64,000 nucleotides of DNA from Streptomyces griseiscabiei (GTDB lineage: Bacteria; Actinomycetota; Actinomycetes; Streptomycetales; Streptomycetaceae), in NCBI RefSeq assembly GCF_020010925.1, contig NZ_JAGJBZ010000002.1:3534001-3598000 (forward strand), in the 5' to 3' direction. A program made the translations under genes and the position numbers. The notes under the pieces are model-generated. The model was not told the DNA's origin. It saw only the letters and a list, made by a program, of their open reading frames with translations, and searched no databases. Below, in pieces: positions 17,395-25,320 of this stretch (position 1 is its first letter; each line of letters starts with the position of its first letter).

Positions 17395-19413
17395 TCAGTC
17401 CGCAGTCTGCGTCACGTCCCTCGTCACCTGGCGCAGGAGCGGCTTGCTGCAGGCGATCGCGGCCAGCATGGCGAGCGCGCCGACGACCACGCAGGCGGCG
17501 AGCTGGACGGCGCCGGAGGTGTTCATCGAGATCCCGGCCAGCTTGTTGAACTGGTACGCGCCGTAGACGCCCATCGCGGTGGTGCCACCGGCCAGGACGG
17601 TCAGGGGAAGGACCGTCTCGCGGATCCGCGCCCGGTCCAGCATCTTCAGCGGGGTGCCGGCCAGCCGCAGCAGGCCGTAGACACGGCGTCGGTCGAGGAC
17701 GTTCGCGGCGGCGGTCAGCCCGGCCGAGGCGGCCGCGACGACGAAGCTCATGACCAGGGTGGCGATGCCTACCACACCGACGCGGTCCGCGCTCACGTTG
17801 TCCGGGGCGCTCACATAGTCCTGGCTGAACGGCAGCAGGCCCGCCCCGAGGGGTGTCAGCGCGGTGAGCGCGGTGTCCACCTGGTCCTCGCCCCCGGAGA
17901 CTTGGGCGATCAGGCCCGCGCTGCCGCTCAGCACAGTGTCGAAGTCGTCCTCGGAGGGGACCTTGACGGTGGCGGTGACGCCCGCTTCCCGCAGCAGGGC
18001 ACGGGCCTCCGTGGCCGCGTGCCGGGCGGCGGCGCTGTCCGCGGTCACCACGGCGACCTGGCCGTGGTTGGCGGAAGCGTCGATGTCCAGCCCGATGACG
18101 GAGAAGAAGCCGGCCACGAATCCGGCCAGGACCAGGCCGCTGACGGTGCGCCAGGCGCCGCGCGGGTCGTCGCTGAGCCGTCGGGCCGCCAGCAGGGTCG
18201 CCGGGCGGCGGGCGAAGCGGCCCGCGATCCGGCCCAGCCGGTCCACCACCCATGGGCCGAACAGCCAGAACGCGCCGTAGAACAGCGCCAGCATGGCGAT
18301 CAGCTGCGGGATCTTGAGCTGGCCGCCCTGCGTGGAGAAGAAGACGTATCCCAACACGACGGCGAACAGCACGAGGCGGATCATGCGGGTGCGGCGCGGA
18401 TCGGCCTGCTGGGCGACGCCGAGCGGTGAGGTGGCCACCTGGCGCAGCATCGACACGGCGCTGACGGTGATGAGCGCGGTGACCGACGCCACCACCGCGG
18501 CGAGCCAGGGCAGTCCCACCCACAGCCGGCCGGTGTACCAGCTGCCGATGCCGTAGGGGATCTGTGCGAGGGCGGGCAGCAGGGCCGTGTAGGCGAGCGC
18601 GCCCGTCAGCGCTCCGGCCGCGCCCACGGTCGCCGCCTCCGCGGCGGTCATCGCGATGATCTGCCGCGGGGTGGCCCCGGCCAGCCGCAGCGCGGCGAGC
18701 CGCTGCTCACGCCGTGCGGCGCCCAGCCTTCCGGCTGCCGCGGCCAGCACGATCACGGGCGCCACCAGCAGCGTCGCGCCCAGTACCGCCATCTGCTGGT
18801 CGCTGGCGGTGAAGATGCTCGGCTTGGGCTTGGCCGCGGAGAACCCGACGATGTGGGCCCGGTCGGTCTGCCCCTCGTCGAACCAGTTGTCTCCGCCGGC
18901 CGCCTTGGACACCGCCGGGTCGGACGGGGCCCGGCCCACCACGGCCACCAGCTCGTCAGGAGAGGCGAGTCCGGCCGCGCCGATGGTGCCGTAGGACGCC
19001 GGTTTCGGGAAGCGGTCGGCCAGTTGGTCTGCGGGCAGTTTGTGGATCAACTCGGCCAGTGCGGGGGACAGGTAGACCTCGCCCTTCTTCGGGAAGGCGC
19101 TCAGACCAGGCGGGGCGGGGGTTGCCTCGCGGCCGGGCAGCTGGGCCAGCGACACCACGGAGACGGGATCGTGGCGGACGTACGTCGTGGTCATCGCCTG
19201 GACGGCGGTCGCCCGCCCGGCGGAGACGGCGGCCGGGGTGCGCCAGGTCGTGTGATCGGCGCGAGCACCGGAGCCGAGGGAGGCGGCGATCATCACCAGC
19301 AGTACGAACGCGCCGACGGCGGCGGCTCCTGCGGCAAGCAGGTGGCTCTGCAGACCGCGGCGGCCGGAGGACCTGGTCAGATGCCAGGTCAGGGGCAGGA
19401 CAGGGGAAGGCAT
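17395..19413 (-). CDS. FtsX/MacB-type ABC exporter permease
   Basis: A 672-aa membrane protein with two FtsX-like blocks. The N-terminal helix (GAAAVGAFVLLVMIAASLGS) is followed by an extracytoplasmic domain to about residue 215. Then come a helix (LGATLLVAPVIVLAAAAG), the FtsX cytoplasmic motif RREQRLAALRLAGATPRQII, more helices, and a second extracytoplasmic region. The C-terminal FtsX block contains RRRVYGLLRLAGTPLKMLDR. It is 20 bp from its ATPase gene. Such exporters usually move peptides, antibiotics or lipids, or act as mechanotransmission complexes. Substrate not determinable. Confidence 0.9.
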   Translation of the reverse strand: MPSPVLPLTWHLTRSSGRRGLQSHLLAAGAAAVGAFVLLVMIAASLGSGARADHTTWRTPAAVSAGRATAVQAMTTTYVRHDPVSVVSLAQLPGREATPAPPGLSAFPKKGEVYLSPALAELIHKLPADQLADRFPKPASYGTIGAAGLASPDELVAVVGRAPSDPAVSKAAGGDNWFDEGQTDRAHIVGFSAAKPKPSIFTASDQQMAVLGATLLVAPVIVLAAAAGRLGAARREQRLAALRLAGATPRQIIAMTAAEAATVGAAGALTGALAYTALLPALAQIPYGIGSWYTGRLWVGLPWLAAVVASVTALITVSAVSMLRQVATSPLGVAQQADPRRTRMIRLVLFAVVLGYVFFSTQGGQLKIPQLIAMLALFYGAFWLFGPWVVDRLGRIAGRFARRPATLLAARRLSDDPRGAWRTVSGLVLAGFVAGFFSVIGLDIDASANHGQVAVVTADSAAARHAATEARALLREAGVTATVKVPSEDDFDTVLSGSAGLIAQVSGGEDQVDTALTALTPLGAGLLPFSQDYVSAPDNVSADRVGVVGIATLVMSFVVAAASAGLTAAANVLDRRRVYGLLRLAGTPLKMLDRARIRETVLPLTVLAGGTTAMGVYGAYQFNKLAGISMNTSGAVQLAACVVVGALAMLAAIACSKPLLRQVTRDVTQTAD

Positions 19414-19433
19414 GCAAGTCTCCGGGGCTCTGG

Positions 19434-20117
19434 TCAGGCGACGGTGTATTGGGTGTGACCGCTGATCCGGCCGTCGCGGACCTGGAGGATCCGGTCGCAG
19501 TGGGCCGCGACGTCGGCGTCGTGGGTGACCATGACCAGGGCGGCGCCCGTGTCCCGGGTGGCGAAGGTCAGCAACTGGATCACCTCCGTGCTGGTGGTCT
19601 GGTCGAGGGCGCCGGTGGGTTCGTCGGCGAAGACCACGTCGGGTTCGACGGCCAGGGCGCGGGCGATGGCGACGCGTTGGGCCTGGCCGCCGGAGAGTTG
19701 GCCGGGGCGGCGCTGTTCCAGGCCGGCGAGGCCGAGCGGCGCGAACCAGCGGCGGGCCCGTTCGATGGCCTGCCTGCGGGGTGTGCCCTCCAGCATCAGC
19801 GGCAGCGCGGCGTTCTCCTCGGCGGGCAGTTCGGGCAGGAGCTGGCCGAACTGGAAGACGAACCCGAACCGCTTGCGGCGCAGCGCGCTGAGCCGGTTCT
19901 CGCCGAGGTTGTCGATGCGCTCGCCGCGCAGCAGCACCTGGCCGTCGTCCGGGCGGATGATCCCGGCGAGCGTGTGCAGGAGGGTGGACTTGCCGGAGCC
20001 GGACGGGCCCATGATGGCCAGTGAGTCGCGCTCACCGACCTGGACGTCCACACCGGCCAGCGCGGTGGTGGAGCCGTACTTCTTGGTCAGGCCGTGACCG
20101 GCCAGGACGATGCTCAT
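19434..20117 (-). CDS. MacB/LolD-type ABC exporter ATPase
   Basis: A 227-aa ATPase. Walker A is IMGPSGSGKSTLLHT (about 34-48), the Q-loop region is FVFQFGQLLPELPAEEN, the signature is LSGGQAQRVAIARAL, Walker B is DVVFADEPTGALD and the switch His is in VMVTHDADV. It powers the adjacent FtsX-like permease. It is preceded by a small exported-protein gene 25 bp upstream; all three run in the same direction and probably form one operon. Confidence 0.95.
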   Translation of the reverse strand: MSIVLAGHGLTKKYGSTTALAGVDVQVGERDSLAIMGPSGSGKSTLLHTLAGIIRPDDGQVLLRGERIDNLGENRLSALRRKRFGFVFQFGQLLPELPAEENAALPLMLEGTPRRQAIERARRWFAPLGLAGLEQRRPGQLSGGQAQRVAIARALAVEPDVVFADEPTGALDQTTSTEVIQLLTFATRDTGAALVMVTHDADVAAHCDRILQVRDGRISGHTQYTVA

Positions 20118-20142
20118 GGGGCGGCTGCTCCAAGGTGTGTGG

Positions 20143-20457
20143 TCAGCGTTGGAAGGTCCAGGTGACGGAGGAGTCCGTCACCTGGATCCCGGACGACGGA
20201 CGACGGGGGATGGGGGATGAGGGATGGGGGATGCCAACGCTCTCGCCGTCGTTCTTCTTGCCGGTCCAGGTACCTCTGGCGACAGCGTCGAAGTCGGAGT
20301 CTGCGAACGCGACGGCGACCGCGACGGCCTTCAGGCCGGTCGGGGAGGACGAGGTGGTCGACTCGCTGTCGGCCAGCAGGTGGGTGCCGACACCGAAGAG
20401 GGCCGTGACAGCGGCCGCACCGCCGACGACTTCGCTGAGGAACCTGCGCCGCATCAC
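20143..20457 (-). CDS. Small exported protein leading the ABC exporter operon
   Basis: A 104-aa protein beginning MMRRRFLSEVVGGAAAVTAL, a signal with an arginine cluster (possibly Tat) and one hydrophobic helix. The mature part contains AVAVAVAFADSDFDAVARGT and ends QVTDSSVTWTFQR. Residues of about 75-90 (HPSSPIPRRPSSG) are encoded by a GGGATG-rich repeat (20207-20232) that looks like a later insertion. I recognise no family. Being first in the ABC operon and exported, it may be a cargo or an accessory protein of the transporter. Confidence 0.65.
   Translation of the reverse strand: MMRRRFLSEVVGGAAAVTALFGVGTHLLADSESTTSSSPTGLKAVAVAVAFADSDFDAVARGTWTGKKNDGESVGIPHPSSPIPRRPSSGIQVTDSSVTWTFQR
20207..20232. 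repeat. GGGATG-type short tandem repeat inside the small exported protein gene
   Basis: The plus strand reads GGGATGGGGGATGAGGGATG and then GGGGAT, a run of near-identical 6-7-bp units. It lies within the small minus-strand gene and adds a Pro/Ser-rich stretch. It could be a slippage site. Confidence 0.6.
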
Positions 20458-20527
20458 GAACCCCTAGGCGTCCAGGGAAGAGGAGAGGAAGTGAATCCAG
20501 CCTCGCCCGCGGACACCGCCACCCGCC

Positions 20528-20577
20528 TCGGCCGAACGGCCAGCGTCGCGCCCGGGCTCCTTAGCCGTTTGGCCGAT
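20528..20577. promoter_or_regulatory. Pair of TCGGCCGAA-type motifs upstream of the ABC exporter operon
   Basis: TCGGCCGAACGGCC (20528-20541) and, in the opposite sense, TAGCCGTTTGGCCGAT (20562-20577) lie 71-120 bp upstream of the small exported-protein gene that heads the minus-strand ABC operon. They match the motif seen at 17148, 22157, 25122 and 31453. Confidence 0.5.
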
Positions 20578-20691
20578 ACCGCGGACGCCTCGGCCTCGAA
20601 CAGCTCCATCGCGGATGCTGTGGTTGAGCCGGCGGAACGCGGCGAGGCGGACCTCGCGTTCGCTGAACCAGGTCTTGCGGCCCTCTCATGG

Positions 20692-20895
20692 ACTGGCGGA
20701 CGCCGACCCGACGGCGGGCGCCGGCGAAGGACCGGCTGGTGTACAGCCGCTTCACGCCGTAGCGGCCATCGTGGTCGGCGACGAACTGGAAGCGGCTCAC
20801 CAGCGCGCCTCCCCGGCGATACACCACGCAGCCTTCCGCAGGGTCTCGCGATCCACCTCCAGATCGCGGACCTTCTTGCGAGAGCGGCGTTCTCT
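20692..20895 (-). pseudogene. IS3-family transposase remnant
   Basis: The minus strand carries the end of an OrfA (RSRKKVRDLEVDRETLRKAA, ending GEARW and a stop at 20797), followed with the usual frame change by the start of OrfB (SRFQFVADHDGRYGVKRLYT). Homology fades after about 20700. No inverted repeats or target duplication were found, so it is a fragment. The rest of the stretch 20458-21062 has no intact gene and holds the exporter promoter motifs. Confidence 0.75.
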
Positions 20896-21062
20896 GCCTC
20901 CAACGGCGTCGGAGGCTCGGTCGGCACCGTCGCCGATGTCCCCGCGGTCGGCGGCCGGCGGCTGGCGGCCCGGAGGATCAAGGGTCAAGGCCCTGCCTCC
21001 TGCCGGGGCTCACGAAGCCAAATGGTTCGCGGATCAACCGACTGATTCGTAGCCTGATCTCC

Positions 21063-21572
21063 GTGATCACCCTTGGGCTTTCTGACAGAGCGGGGCGACG
21101 TGTTGTCCTGCATGAAGTAAATGACGAGAACTGGCGTGCTGTCGCGGACGTCGCTCCGCTGGACGAGCAGCGCCGATACGTGCCCGCGTTGGCGGCTCGC
21201 TACCTGCTTCTGTCGGTGCGGGAAGGCATCTGGCACTCGTTGGCGGTCTGCGCCGATGACGCGGTGGTCGGTCACATCATGTGGGGTCGTGACGAAGACG
21301 GCTCGTACTGGCTCGGGGGCATGGTCATCGATGGCACCGAGCAGGGCAAGGGGGTCGGGCGGGCGGCGGTGCGAACCCTCATGGAGTGGCTGGCCCGACG
21401 TGAGGACTGCCGGGAGCTTCGTCTGTCCTATCACCCGGACAACGCCGTGGCCGCGAGGCTCTACGCCTCCGTGGGCTTCCAGCCGACGGAAGTTGCTTCC
21501 GGTGACGAGGTCGTTGCCAGTCTGTCTGTGCTCGACGGCGATCCGAAGGACCTGAACTCCCCGTCGCCGTGA
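21063..21572 (+). CDS. GNAT-family N-acetyltransferase
   Basis: A 169-aa acetyltransferase. The acetyl-CoA loop is GTEQGKGVGRAAVRTLMEWL (about residues 91-110), followed by the C-terminal LRLSYHPDNAVAARLYASVG motif of spermidine/diamine-type enzymes. The N-terminal VVLHEVNDENWRAVADVAPL also suits that group. The GTG start is forced by a stop just upstream. There is no clear ribosome-binding site, so translation may be leaderless. The acceptor is uncertain: polyamine, amino acid or an antibiotic amine. Confidence 0.85.
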   Translation: MITLGLSDRAGRRVVLHEVNDENWRAVADVAPLDEQRRYVPALAARYLLLSVREGIWHSLAVCADDAVVGHIMWGRDEDGSYWLGGMVIDGTEQGKGVGRAAVRTLMEWLARREDCRELRLSYHPDNAVAARLYASVGFQPTEVASGDEVVASLSVLDGDPKDLNSPSP

Positions 21573-21612
21573 CGAGTAGAGACGAGCCGAGCCGAGACGA
21601 GACGAGACGAGA
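21570..21612. repeat. GACGA/GCCGA pentanucleotide repeat
   Basis: Starting at the stop of the acetyltransferase gene, the DNA reads as degenerate GAGAC/GAGCC units, ending CGAGACGAGACGAGACGAG. It is low-complexity DNA at the edge of the IS21 remnant and may mark an old recombination point. Confidence 0.7.
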
Positions 21613-21775
21613 ATGATGTCGGGCTGGGTCAGTTCGCGGATGCGTCCTGCGCTCGGGCGGCCCGGGCGCCGTCCCGCCCACCGTGGGCAGCCTTCGCCGC
21701 TTCCCACCCGTCGTCGTGGGCCGGTGTGAACTTCCCTGCTGAACGCGCTTGTTCGAGCGTAGTGGCCCCGGGAAG

Positions 21776-22014
21776 CGCGTAGTGCGACCGGAACGCCGTC
21801 CACCTCTCGCTCTCCATGCGTGACCGCGAGTTCGGCACCCGGGAGACCGCGGGGCGTAGGTTGTCGTAGCGGACCTTGCCGGTCGGGACTCCGCCCGGCT
21901 CGCTGAGAGCGTGGACGTGGTCTTCGACAGGCGCACGGTGGCGCTGGTACGGAGCGGTGCGCCCCGGTGCACCGCCTTGCCGGAGTACGACAGCCGCAGC
22001 GAGAACAGGCAGCA
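21776..22014 (-). pseudogene. IS21-family IstA transposase remnant
   Basis: Minus-strand translation gives CCLFSLRLSYSGKAVHRG in one frame (about 22014-21960), then, after a frameshift, EDHVHALSEPGGVPTGKVRY and MESERWTAFRSHY (about 21931-21776). These are consecutive segments of the DDE catalytic core of IstA. Both ends are missing and IstB is absent, so it is non-functional. Confidence 0.8.
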
Positions 22015-22156
22015 GCGAGTGGGCACCCCCGCCAGCACGATGTGTCGCCCACGGCCGACGGCTCTTCGAACGAGTCAGCGCTGGCGGCGAAGGCAAAGGC
22101 GAGGGCACGGGCGGGGGCGAGGACGAGGACGAGGCGCCGCCCGGCTCGGCTGATTG

Positions 22157-22172
22157 TCGGCCGAACGGCCGA
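22157..22172. promoter_or_regulatory. TCGGCCGAACGGCCGA motif upstream of the ghost ABC operon
   Basis: This is the most symmetrical copy of the motif: arms TCGGCCG and CGGCCGA around AA. It lies about 290 bp upstream of the remnant ATPase start. The intact paralogue has an equivalent motif about 275 bp upstream of its start (31453). Confidence 0.55.
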
Positions 22173-22263
22173 TGCGGTGGTGAGGGTGTTGTCGGTATGC
22201 GGCGCGTCTTGCCGGTGAGGTTCGCAGTCCTACGGCAACCCATCTCCCAGTTGGTTCCTCAAG

Positions 22264-22462
22264 GGCGTCATCCTCGGGGCTGACACAGCGGCATACCTGG
22301 GACGGATGAGGCCTGGTTCGGAATCAGCTTCAGGTGGTCGGTACTTCGGCTGATCCGCGGAGATCGCACGAACCCGGACGATGAACAAGTCCCCCCAGCC
22401 ACACGCAAGTTCGGACTCGCACCCGCGCTCCGTGCTGCCGGCCTTCGATCAGAGTGGACCCC
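22264..22462 (+). repeat. Leader sequence, copy 1 (paralogue of 31557-31742)
   Basis: About 200 bp aligns by eye with 31557-31742. Shared blocks include GGCGTCATC, GCTTCAGGTGGTC, GTACTTCGGCTGATCC, CCGGACGATGAA, AGTCCCC and a TCGATCNGAG just before the ATPase start. Both copies keep a short in-frame reading frame that ends SASGG, R or Q, YFG, stop (22306-22353 here). Both can form a UUCG-capped hairpin around GTACTTCGGC. It looks like a conserved 5' untranslated leader. Confidence 0.75.
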
Positions 22463-22603
22463 TTGATCACCTCGCCGCCCGCTCCCCGTACTTCCTCCAC
22501 GGCCACCCACGCCACCACCGATCTCTCCGAGACTGCCGGCCACCCTGTGGCGCGCCCGGCGCGCGCCCGGCCGGCCATGCTCACCGCCGTCAAGGCCGAG
22601 TAG
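22463..22603 (+). pseudogene. Ghost of an ABC exporter operon (ATPase start fused to permease end)
   Basis: The 46-codon in-frame remnant starts with the same codons as the intact ATPase at 31743 (TSPPAPRT here, TSPSVPRT there) and ends with the same residues as the intact permease at 35078 (MLTAVKAE-stop here, MLTAIKTE-stop there). Everything between, about 3.2 kb in the paralogue, has been deleted. The 5' leader (22264-22462) and a terminator-like hairpin (22665-22690) remain. A TTG is the likely old start, with AGAG upstream. Confidence 0.8.
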
Positions 22604-22664
22604 AGCGGGTCGCGAAGACGGTCACGCCCTGGCTCCGGCGACGACCGTCAGCAATCAACTTTCC

Positions 22665-22690
22665 GCCCCCACCGCCTGTGCGGTGGGGGC
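22665..22690. terminator. Hairpin terminator of the ghost operon
   Basis: GCCCCCACCG (22665-22674) and CGGTGGGGGC (22681-22690) form a 10-bp GC stem with a 6-nt loop, 61 bp past the remnant stop. It is likely the original transcription terminator of the deleted exporter operon. Confidence 0.65.
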
Positions 22691-22854
22691 CAGGAAGCGC
22701 CTGGCCCGCAGGCGAGCCAGCGGGCAACTCCACCCCTGGTGGTCTGCGCTCCGACCGGCACACCGAGTGTGCGGCACTTCGCTTTGTTTGCGGGGAGTCG
22801 GGTCGCGAGTGCGGGTCCGCGGAGGTGGTGATTCATCCGAAGACTGGAGATTCC

Positions 22855-23745
22855 ATGCACCTGTTCCATGCCCCCGCCCACAGAAGGGCGGCTCGGCGGA
22901 GCGCCCCCGTCGCAGTCGCGGCCGGCACGGTCCTCGGGCTCGTCGGCGTGTCCGTCGGCACGGCCCACGCCGCGACCCCGGCGGACCACGGGCGCCCGGT
23001 CGTGCAGGTCATCGGCGGTGTCGCGAAGCCCGACGGTTCGTACCCGTTCATGGCGGGGCTGCTGATCAAGGGCAAGGGCAAGCCACTCGACCGGCACTTC
23101 TGCGGCGGCAGCCTGCTCAGTCCGGATGTCGTGTTGACGGCCGCGCACTGTGTCGACGACGTGAAGCCCAAGCAGATAGAGACCGTCGTGGGCCGGACCG
23201 TACTGTCGAACACGAAGCAGGGCCATCTGCGCAACATCCGCTCGATCACCCTCCACCCCCGCTACAACGGGGACTACGACGTCGCGTTCCTGGAGCTGGA
23301 CAAGCCCGTCTACGGCATCGCCCCGGTCAACCTGCCGACACAGGGCACGGACGCGCTCATCCGTCCTGGCGTCAAGGCCACGGTCGCCGGCTGGGGCAAC
23401 ACCGACACCGAGGTGCCGAACCATCCGGACCGGCTGCGCGCGGTGAACGTCCCGATCGTGTCGCACATCGAGTGCAAGGCGTCGTACCCGAGCTACAACA
23501 AGAAGGTCCATGTGTGCGCGGGAGTGGAGGGGAAGGATTCCTGCCAGGGTGACAGCGGCGGGCCGCTCTTCCGCACGCTGAAGGGCCGCAAGGGCGTGTA
23601 CCAGATAGGTGTCGTGTCGTACGGCGACGGCTGCGCGGCGCAGGGTGCTCCCGGCGTCTACACCTACACCGGCTCCGCCGAACTGTGGGGCACGCTGGGA
23701 GAGTCCACCAAGGGCAAGCGGATGAAGCGTCTGCTCGGCCGCTGA
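22855..23745 (+). CDS. Secreted trypsin-like serine protease
   Basis: A 296-aa S1-family protease. The signal peptide spans about residues 1-40 (RRSAPVAVAAGTVLGLVGVS, then THAATPAD-like processing). The mature domain begins near VVQVIGGVAKPDGSYPFMAG, resembling the IVGG activation site but with VIGG. Catalytic His98 (LTAAHCVDD), Asp142 (DYDVAFLELD) and Ser234 (DSCQGDSGGPLF) are all present, with disulfide cysteines in place. GGAG precedes the ATG at 22855. It is probably a zymogen secreted for protein degradation. A strong terminator follows. Confidence 0.93.
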   Translation: MHLFHAPAHRRAARRSAPVAVAAGTVLGLVGVSVGTAHAATPADHGRPVVQVIGGVAKPDGSYPFMAGLLIKGKGKPLDRHFCGGSLLSPDVVLTAAHCVDDVKPKQIETVVGRTVLSNTKQGHLRNIRSITLHPRYNGDYDVAFLELDKPVYGIAPVNLPTQGTDALIRPGVKATVAGWGNTDTEVPNHPDRLRAVNVPIVSHIECKASYPSYNKKVHVCAGVEGKDSCQGDSGGPLFRTLKGRKGVYQIGVVSYGDGCAAQGAPGVYTYTGSAELWGTLGESTKGKRMKRLLGR

Positions 23746-23752
23746 TCCGGTG

Positions 23753-23780
23753 CCCGCGCGGAACACCTGTTCCGCGCGGG
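23753..23780. terminator. Terminator hairpin after the protease gene
   Basis: CCCGCGCGGAACA (23753-23765) pairs perfectly with TGTTCCGCGCGGG (23768-23780) around a 2-nt centre, 8 bp after the protease stop. There is no U-run, but the position between convergent genes supports bidirectional termination. Confidence 0.8.
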
Positions 23781-23859
23781 TCCGGGGGCTGTGGCCGCCG
23801 ACCCGCGGATGGGCCTGGCCAAGGACTGTCGGGCGGCGTGGCCGGGGACCGACAGAGCA

Positions 23860-25095
23860 TCAACTCCCTTGCCGCACGGCAGGCAGGAGGGCGATGACCT
23901 CCCAGCCGTGGTCCTTGCGCGGGCCGGTGCGCAGTTCACCACCGAGGGCGGTGACACGTTCGGTGAGGCCGACGATGCCGAAGCCTCCGCCGCGGGCGGC
24001 GTGCGGCAGCGGGGCGCCCCCGCGGCCGTTGTCGCGCACCGTCACGCGCAGGGTGTCGTCTGCGTGAGCGAGGGCGACGGTGACCTCGGTGGCGTCGGCG
24101 GCGTGGCGCCGTACGTTCGTGAGGGCTTCCTGGACGACGCGGTAGGCGGCGGCCTGCACTTCGTGGGGCAGATTCCGGGGTACCGAGGCGTCACGGTGCA
24201 GTTCGGCCTGCGAACCGGTCGGACCGCCGAACCCGTCGACCAGTTCCGCGAGCGCTGTCAGATCGCCCACCGGGCGGCTCTCGCCCGGCTCGAGCCGGGC
24301 CGCCCGCTCCGGGCCCTCGCGCAGGATACCGACGGTCAACCGCATGGAGTCGAGCGCTTCGGTCGCCGCGTGCTCGATTCCCGCCAGGACCGGGTCCAGA
24401 CGGCCGGGATCACTGGTGACCATCATGCGGGCCATCTGTGTCTGGACCAGAATGCCGGTCACATGGTGGGCGACGAAGTCGTGCAGGTCGGCAGCCATGG
24501 CGAGGCGTTCGGAGCGGCGGGTCTCGGCGACCGCGACGCCGCGCCTGTGGTCCAGGGCACGCAGGTAGCCGCCGAGACAGGCGGCGATGCCGGTCAGCAG
24601 CGCTACTGCCAGCGCGAGACCCAGGATCAGGTTGTCGTCCTGGGTGCCGATGGCGTAGAAGCGCAGCGGCGTCGCGATGGCCGCCGCCCCGACGAGTACG
24701 GCGCACAGGCCCGCCCACCGTGGTGGCGCGGTACGGACGGTGATCAGCAACAGGCAGAGCAGGACGGCCACCTCACCCGGGCCGAACATGCGTATGGGCT
24801 CGGCCTGCCTGGCGACGGCGGTCAGGGCCAGGGAAGCACCCGCTGGTACGGCTGCGCGCAGTTGGGGAGTGAGCCGTCCCGGCCGACGGGCGGAGGGCCA
24901 CAGAATCGCCGCGAGGCCGAGTGACAGGAGCACCAGCACCGGCCAGAGCGCCTTGTCGTCGACGACGGCTATGAGCACGTCCATGGCTGCCAGCAGGACC
25001 AGCGTGGTGATACCCACCCCACGCAGGCAGGACTGCCGACGAGACCACGTCGGGGTGGGGCAGGCAGTCGCAGGCAATGGATTCACATCGGTCAC
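23860..25095 (-). CDS. Orphan DesK/NarX-type sensor histidine kinase
   Basis: A 411-aa kinase. About six membrane helices fill residues 25-180 (GVGITTLVLLAAMDVLIAVV, VEVAVLLCLLLITVRT-like, LGLALAVALLTGIAACLGG). The HisKA_3 dimerisation helix has His205 in MAADLHDFVAHHVTGILVQT. The ATPase domain carries YRVVQEALTNVRRHA and VRDNGRGGAP, then GFGIVGLTERV. Kinases of this type nearly always sit next to a LuxR-type response regulator, but none is present on either side. The start is a GTG without a clear ribosome-binding site. A palindromic TCGGCCGATCGGTCGA lies just upstream, so it may belong to the regulon of the two exporters nearby. Confidence 0.92.
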   Translation of the reverse strand: MTDVNPLPATACPTPTWSRRQSCLRGVGITTLVLLAAMDVLIAVVDDKALWPVLVLLSLGLAAILWPSARRPGRLTPQLRAAVPAGASLALTAVARQAEPIRMFGPGEVAVLLCLLLITVRTAPPRWAGLCAVLVGAAAIATPLRFYAIGTQDDNLILGLALAVALLTGIAACLGGYLRALDHRRGVAVAETRRSERLAMAADLHDFVAHHVTGILVQTQMARMMVTSDPGRLDPVLAGIEHAATEALDSMRLTVGILREGPERAARLEPGESRPVGDLTALAELVDGFGGPTGSQAELHRDASVPRNLPHEVQAAAYRVVQEALTNVRRHAADATEVTVALAHADDTLRVTVRDNGRGGAPLPHAARGGGFGIVGLTERVTALGGELRTGPRKDHGWEVIALLPAVRQGS

Positions 25096-25118
25096 CGTAG
25101 GGAGGAGTGGTCACCCGC

Positions 25119-25140
25119 GCATCGGCCGATCGGTCGATGC
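25119..25140. promoter_or_regulatory. TCGGCCGA-type palindrome upstream of the orphan kinase
   Basis: The 22-bp element GCATCGGCCGA/TCGGTCGATGC has a single mismatched pair and lies 24-45 bp upstream of the kinase start. It is a relative of the motif at 17148, 20528, 22157 and 31453. Confidence 0.5.
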
Positions 25141-25248
25141 GGAGCCAGGCGCAGGATCCCGCTTCCCCCTGCTTCCCGCGACGACTCCCGGGCCTGGTGG
25201 CCGGGATCACTGCGCCTCGCCAAAGTCAAATAATATTCGCTTTTTATC

Positions 25249-25308
25249 TTGACGGCTGCCACGGCGCGACTTAGGTTCGCCCCACTCCCTTGGGGATGAA
25301 ACGTTTCA
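25249..25308 (+). promoter_or_regulatory. Promoter and LacI-type operator of the GH106 gene
   Basis: TTGACG (25249-25254) and TAGGTT (25272-25277) are separated by 17 bp, a good housekeeping-type promoter. The perfect palindrome TGAAACGTTTCA (25297-25308), with central CG, lies about 20-30 bp downstream of the -10 hexamer, where bound repressor would block transcription. An AT-rich stretch (25225-25250) upstream could be an UP-like element. A sister operator, TGAATCGATTCA, precedes the GH78 gene at 40569. Confidence 0.65.
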
Positions 25309-25320
25309 CTAGGAGTCGAC

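Noticed and set aside
20458..21062. Intact mobile element
   Set aside because: Only short OrfA/OrfB fragments of an IS3 transposase remain; no terminal inverted repeats or complete frames were found.
21876..22283. Possible small acidic protein (EGKGEGTGGGEDEDEA region)
   Set aside because: Low-complexity translation overlapping the IS21 remnant, without ribosome-binding site or homology that I recognise.
22381..22854. N-terminal extension of the trypsin-like protease back to 22381
   Set aside because: The extension runs through the ghost exporter and its terminator; the ATG at 22855 has GGAG and a proper signal peptide.
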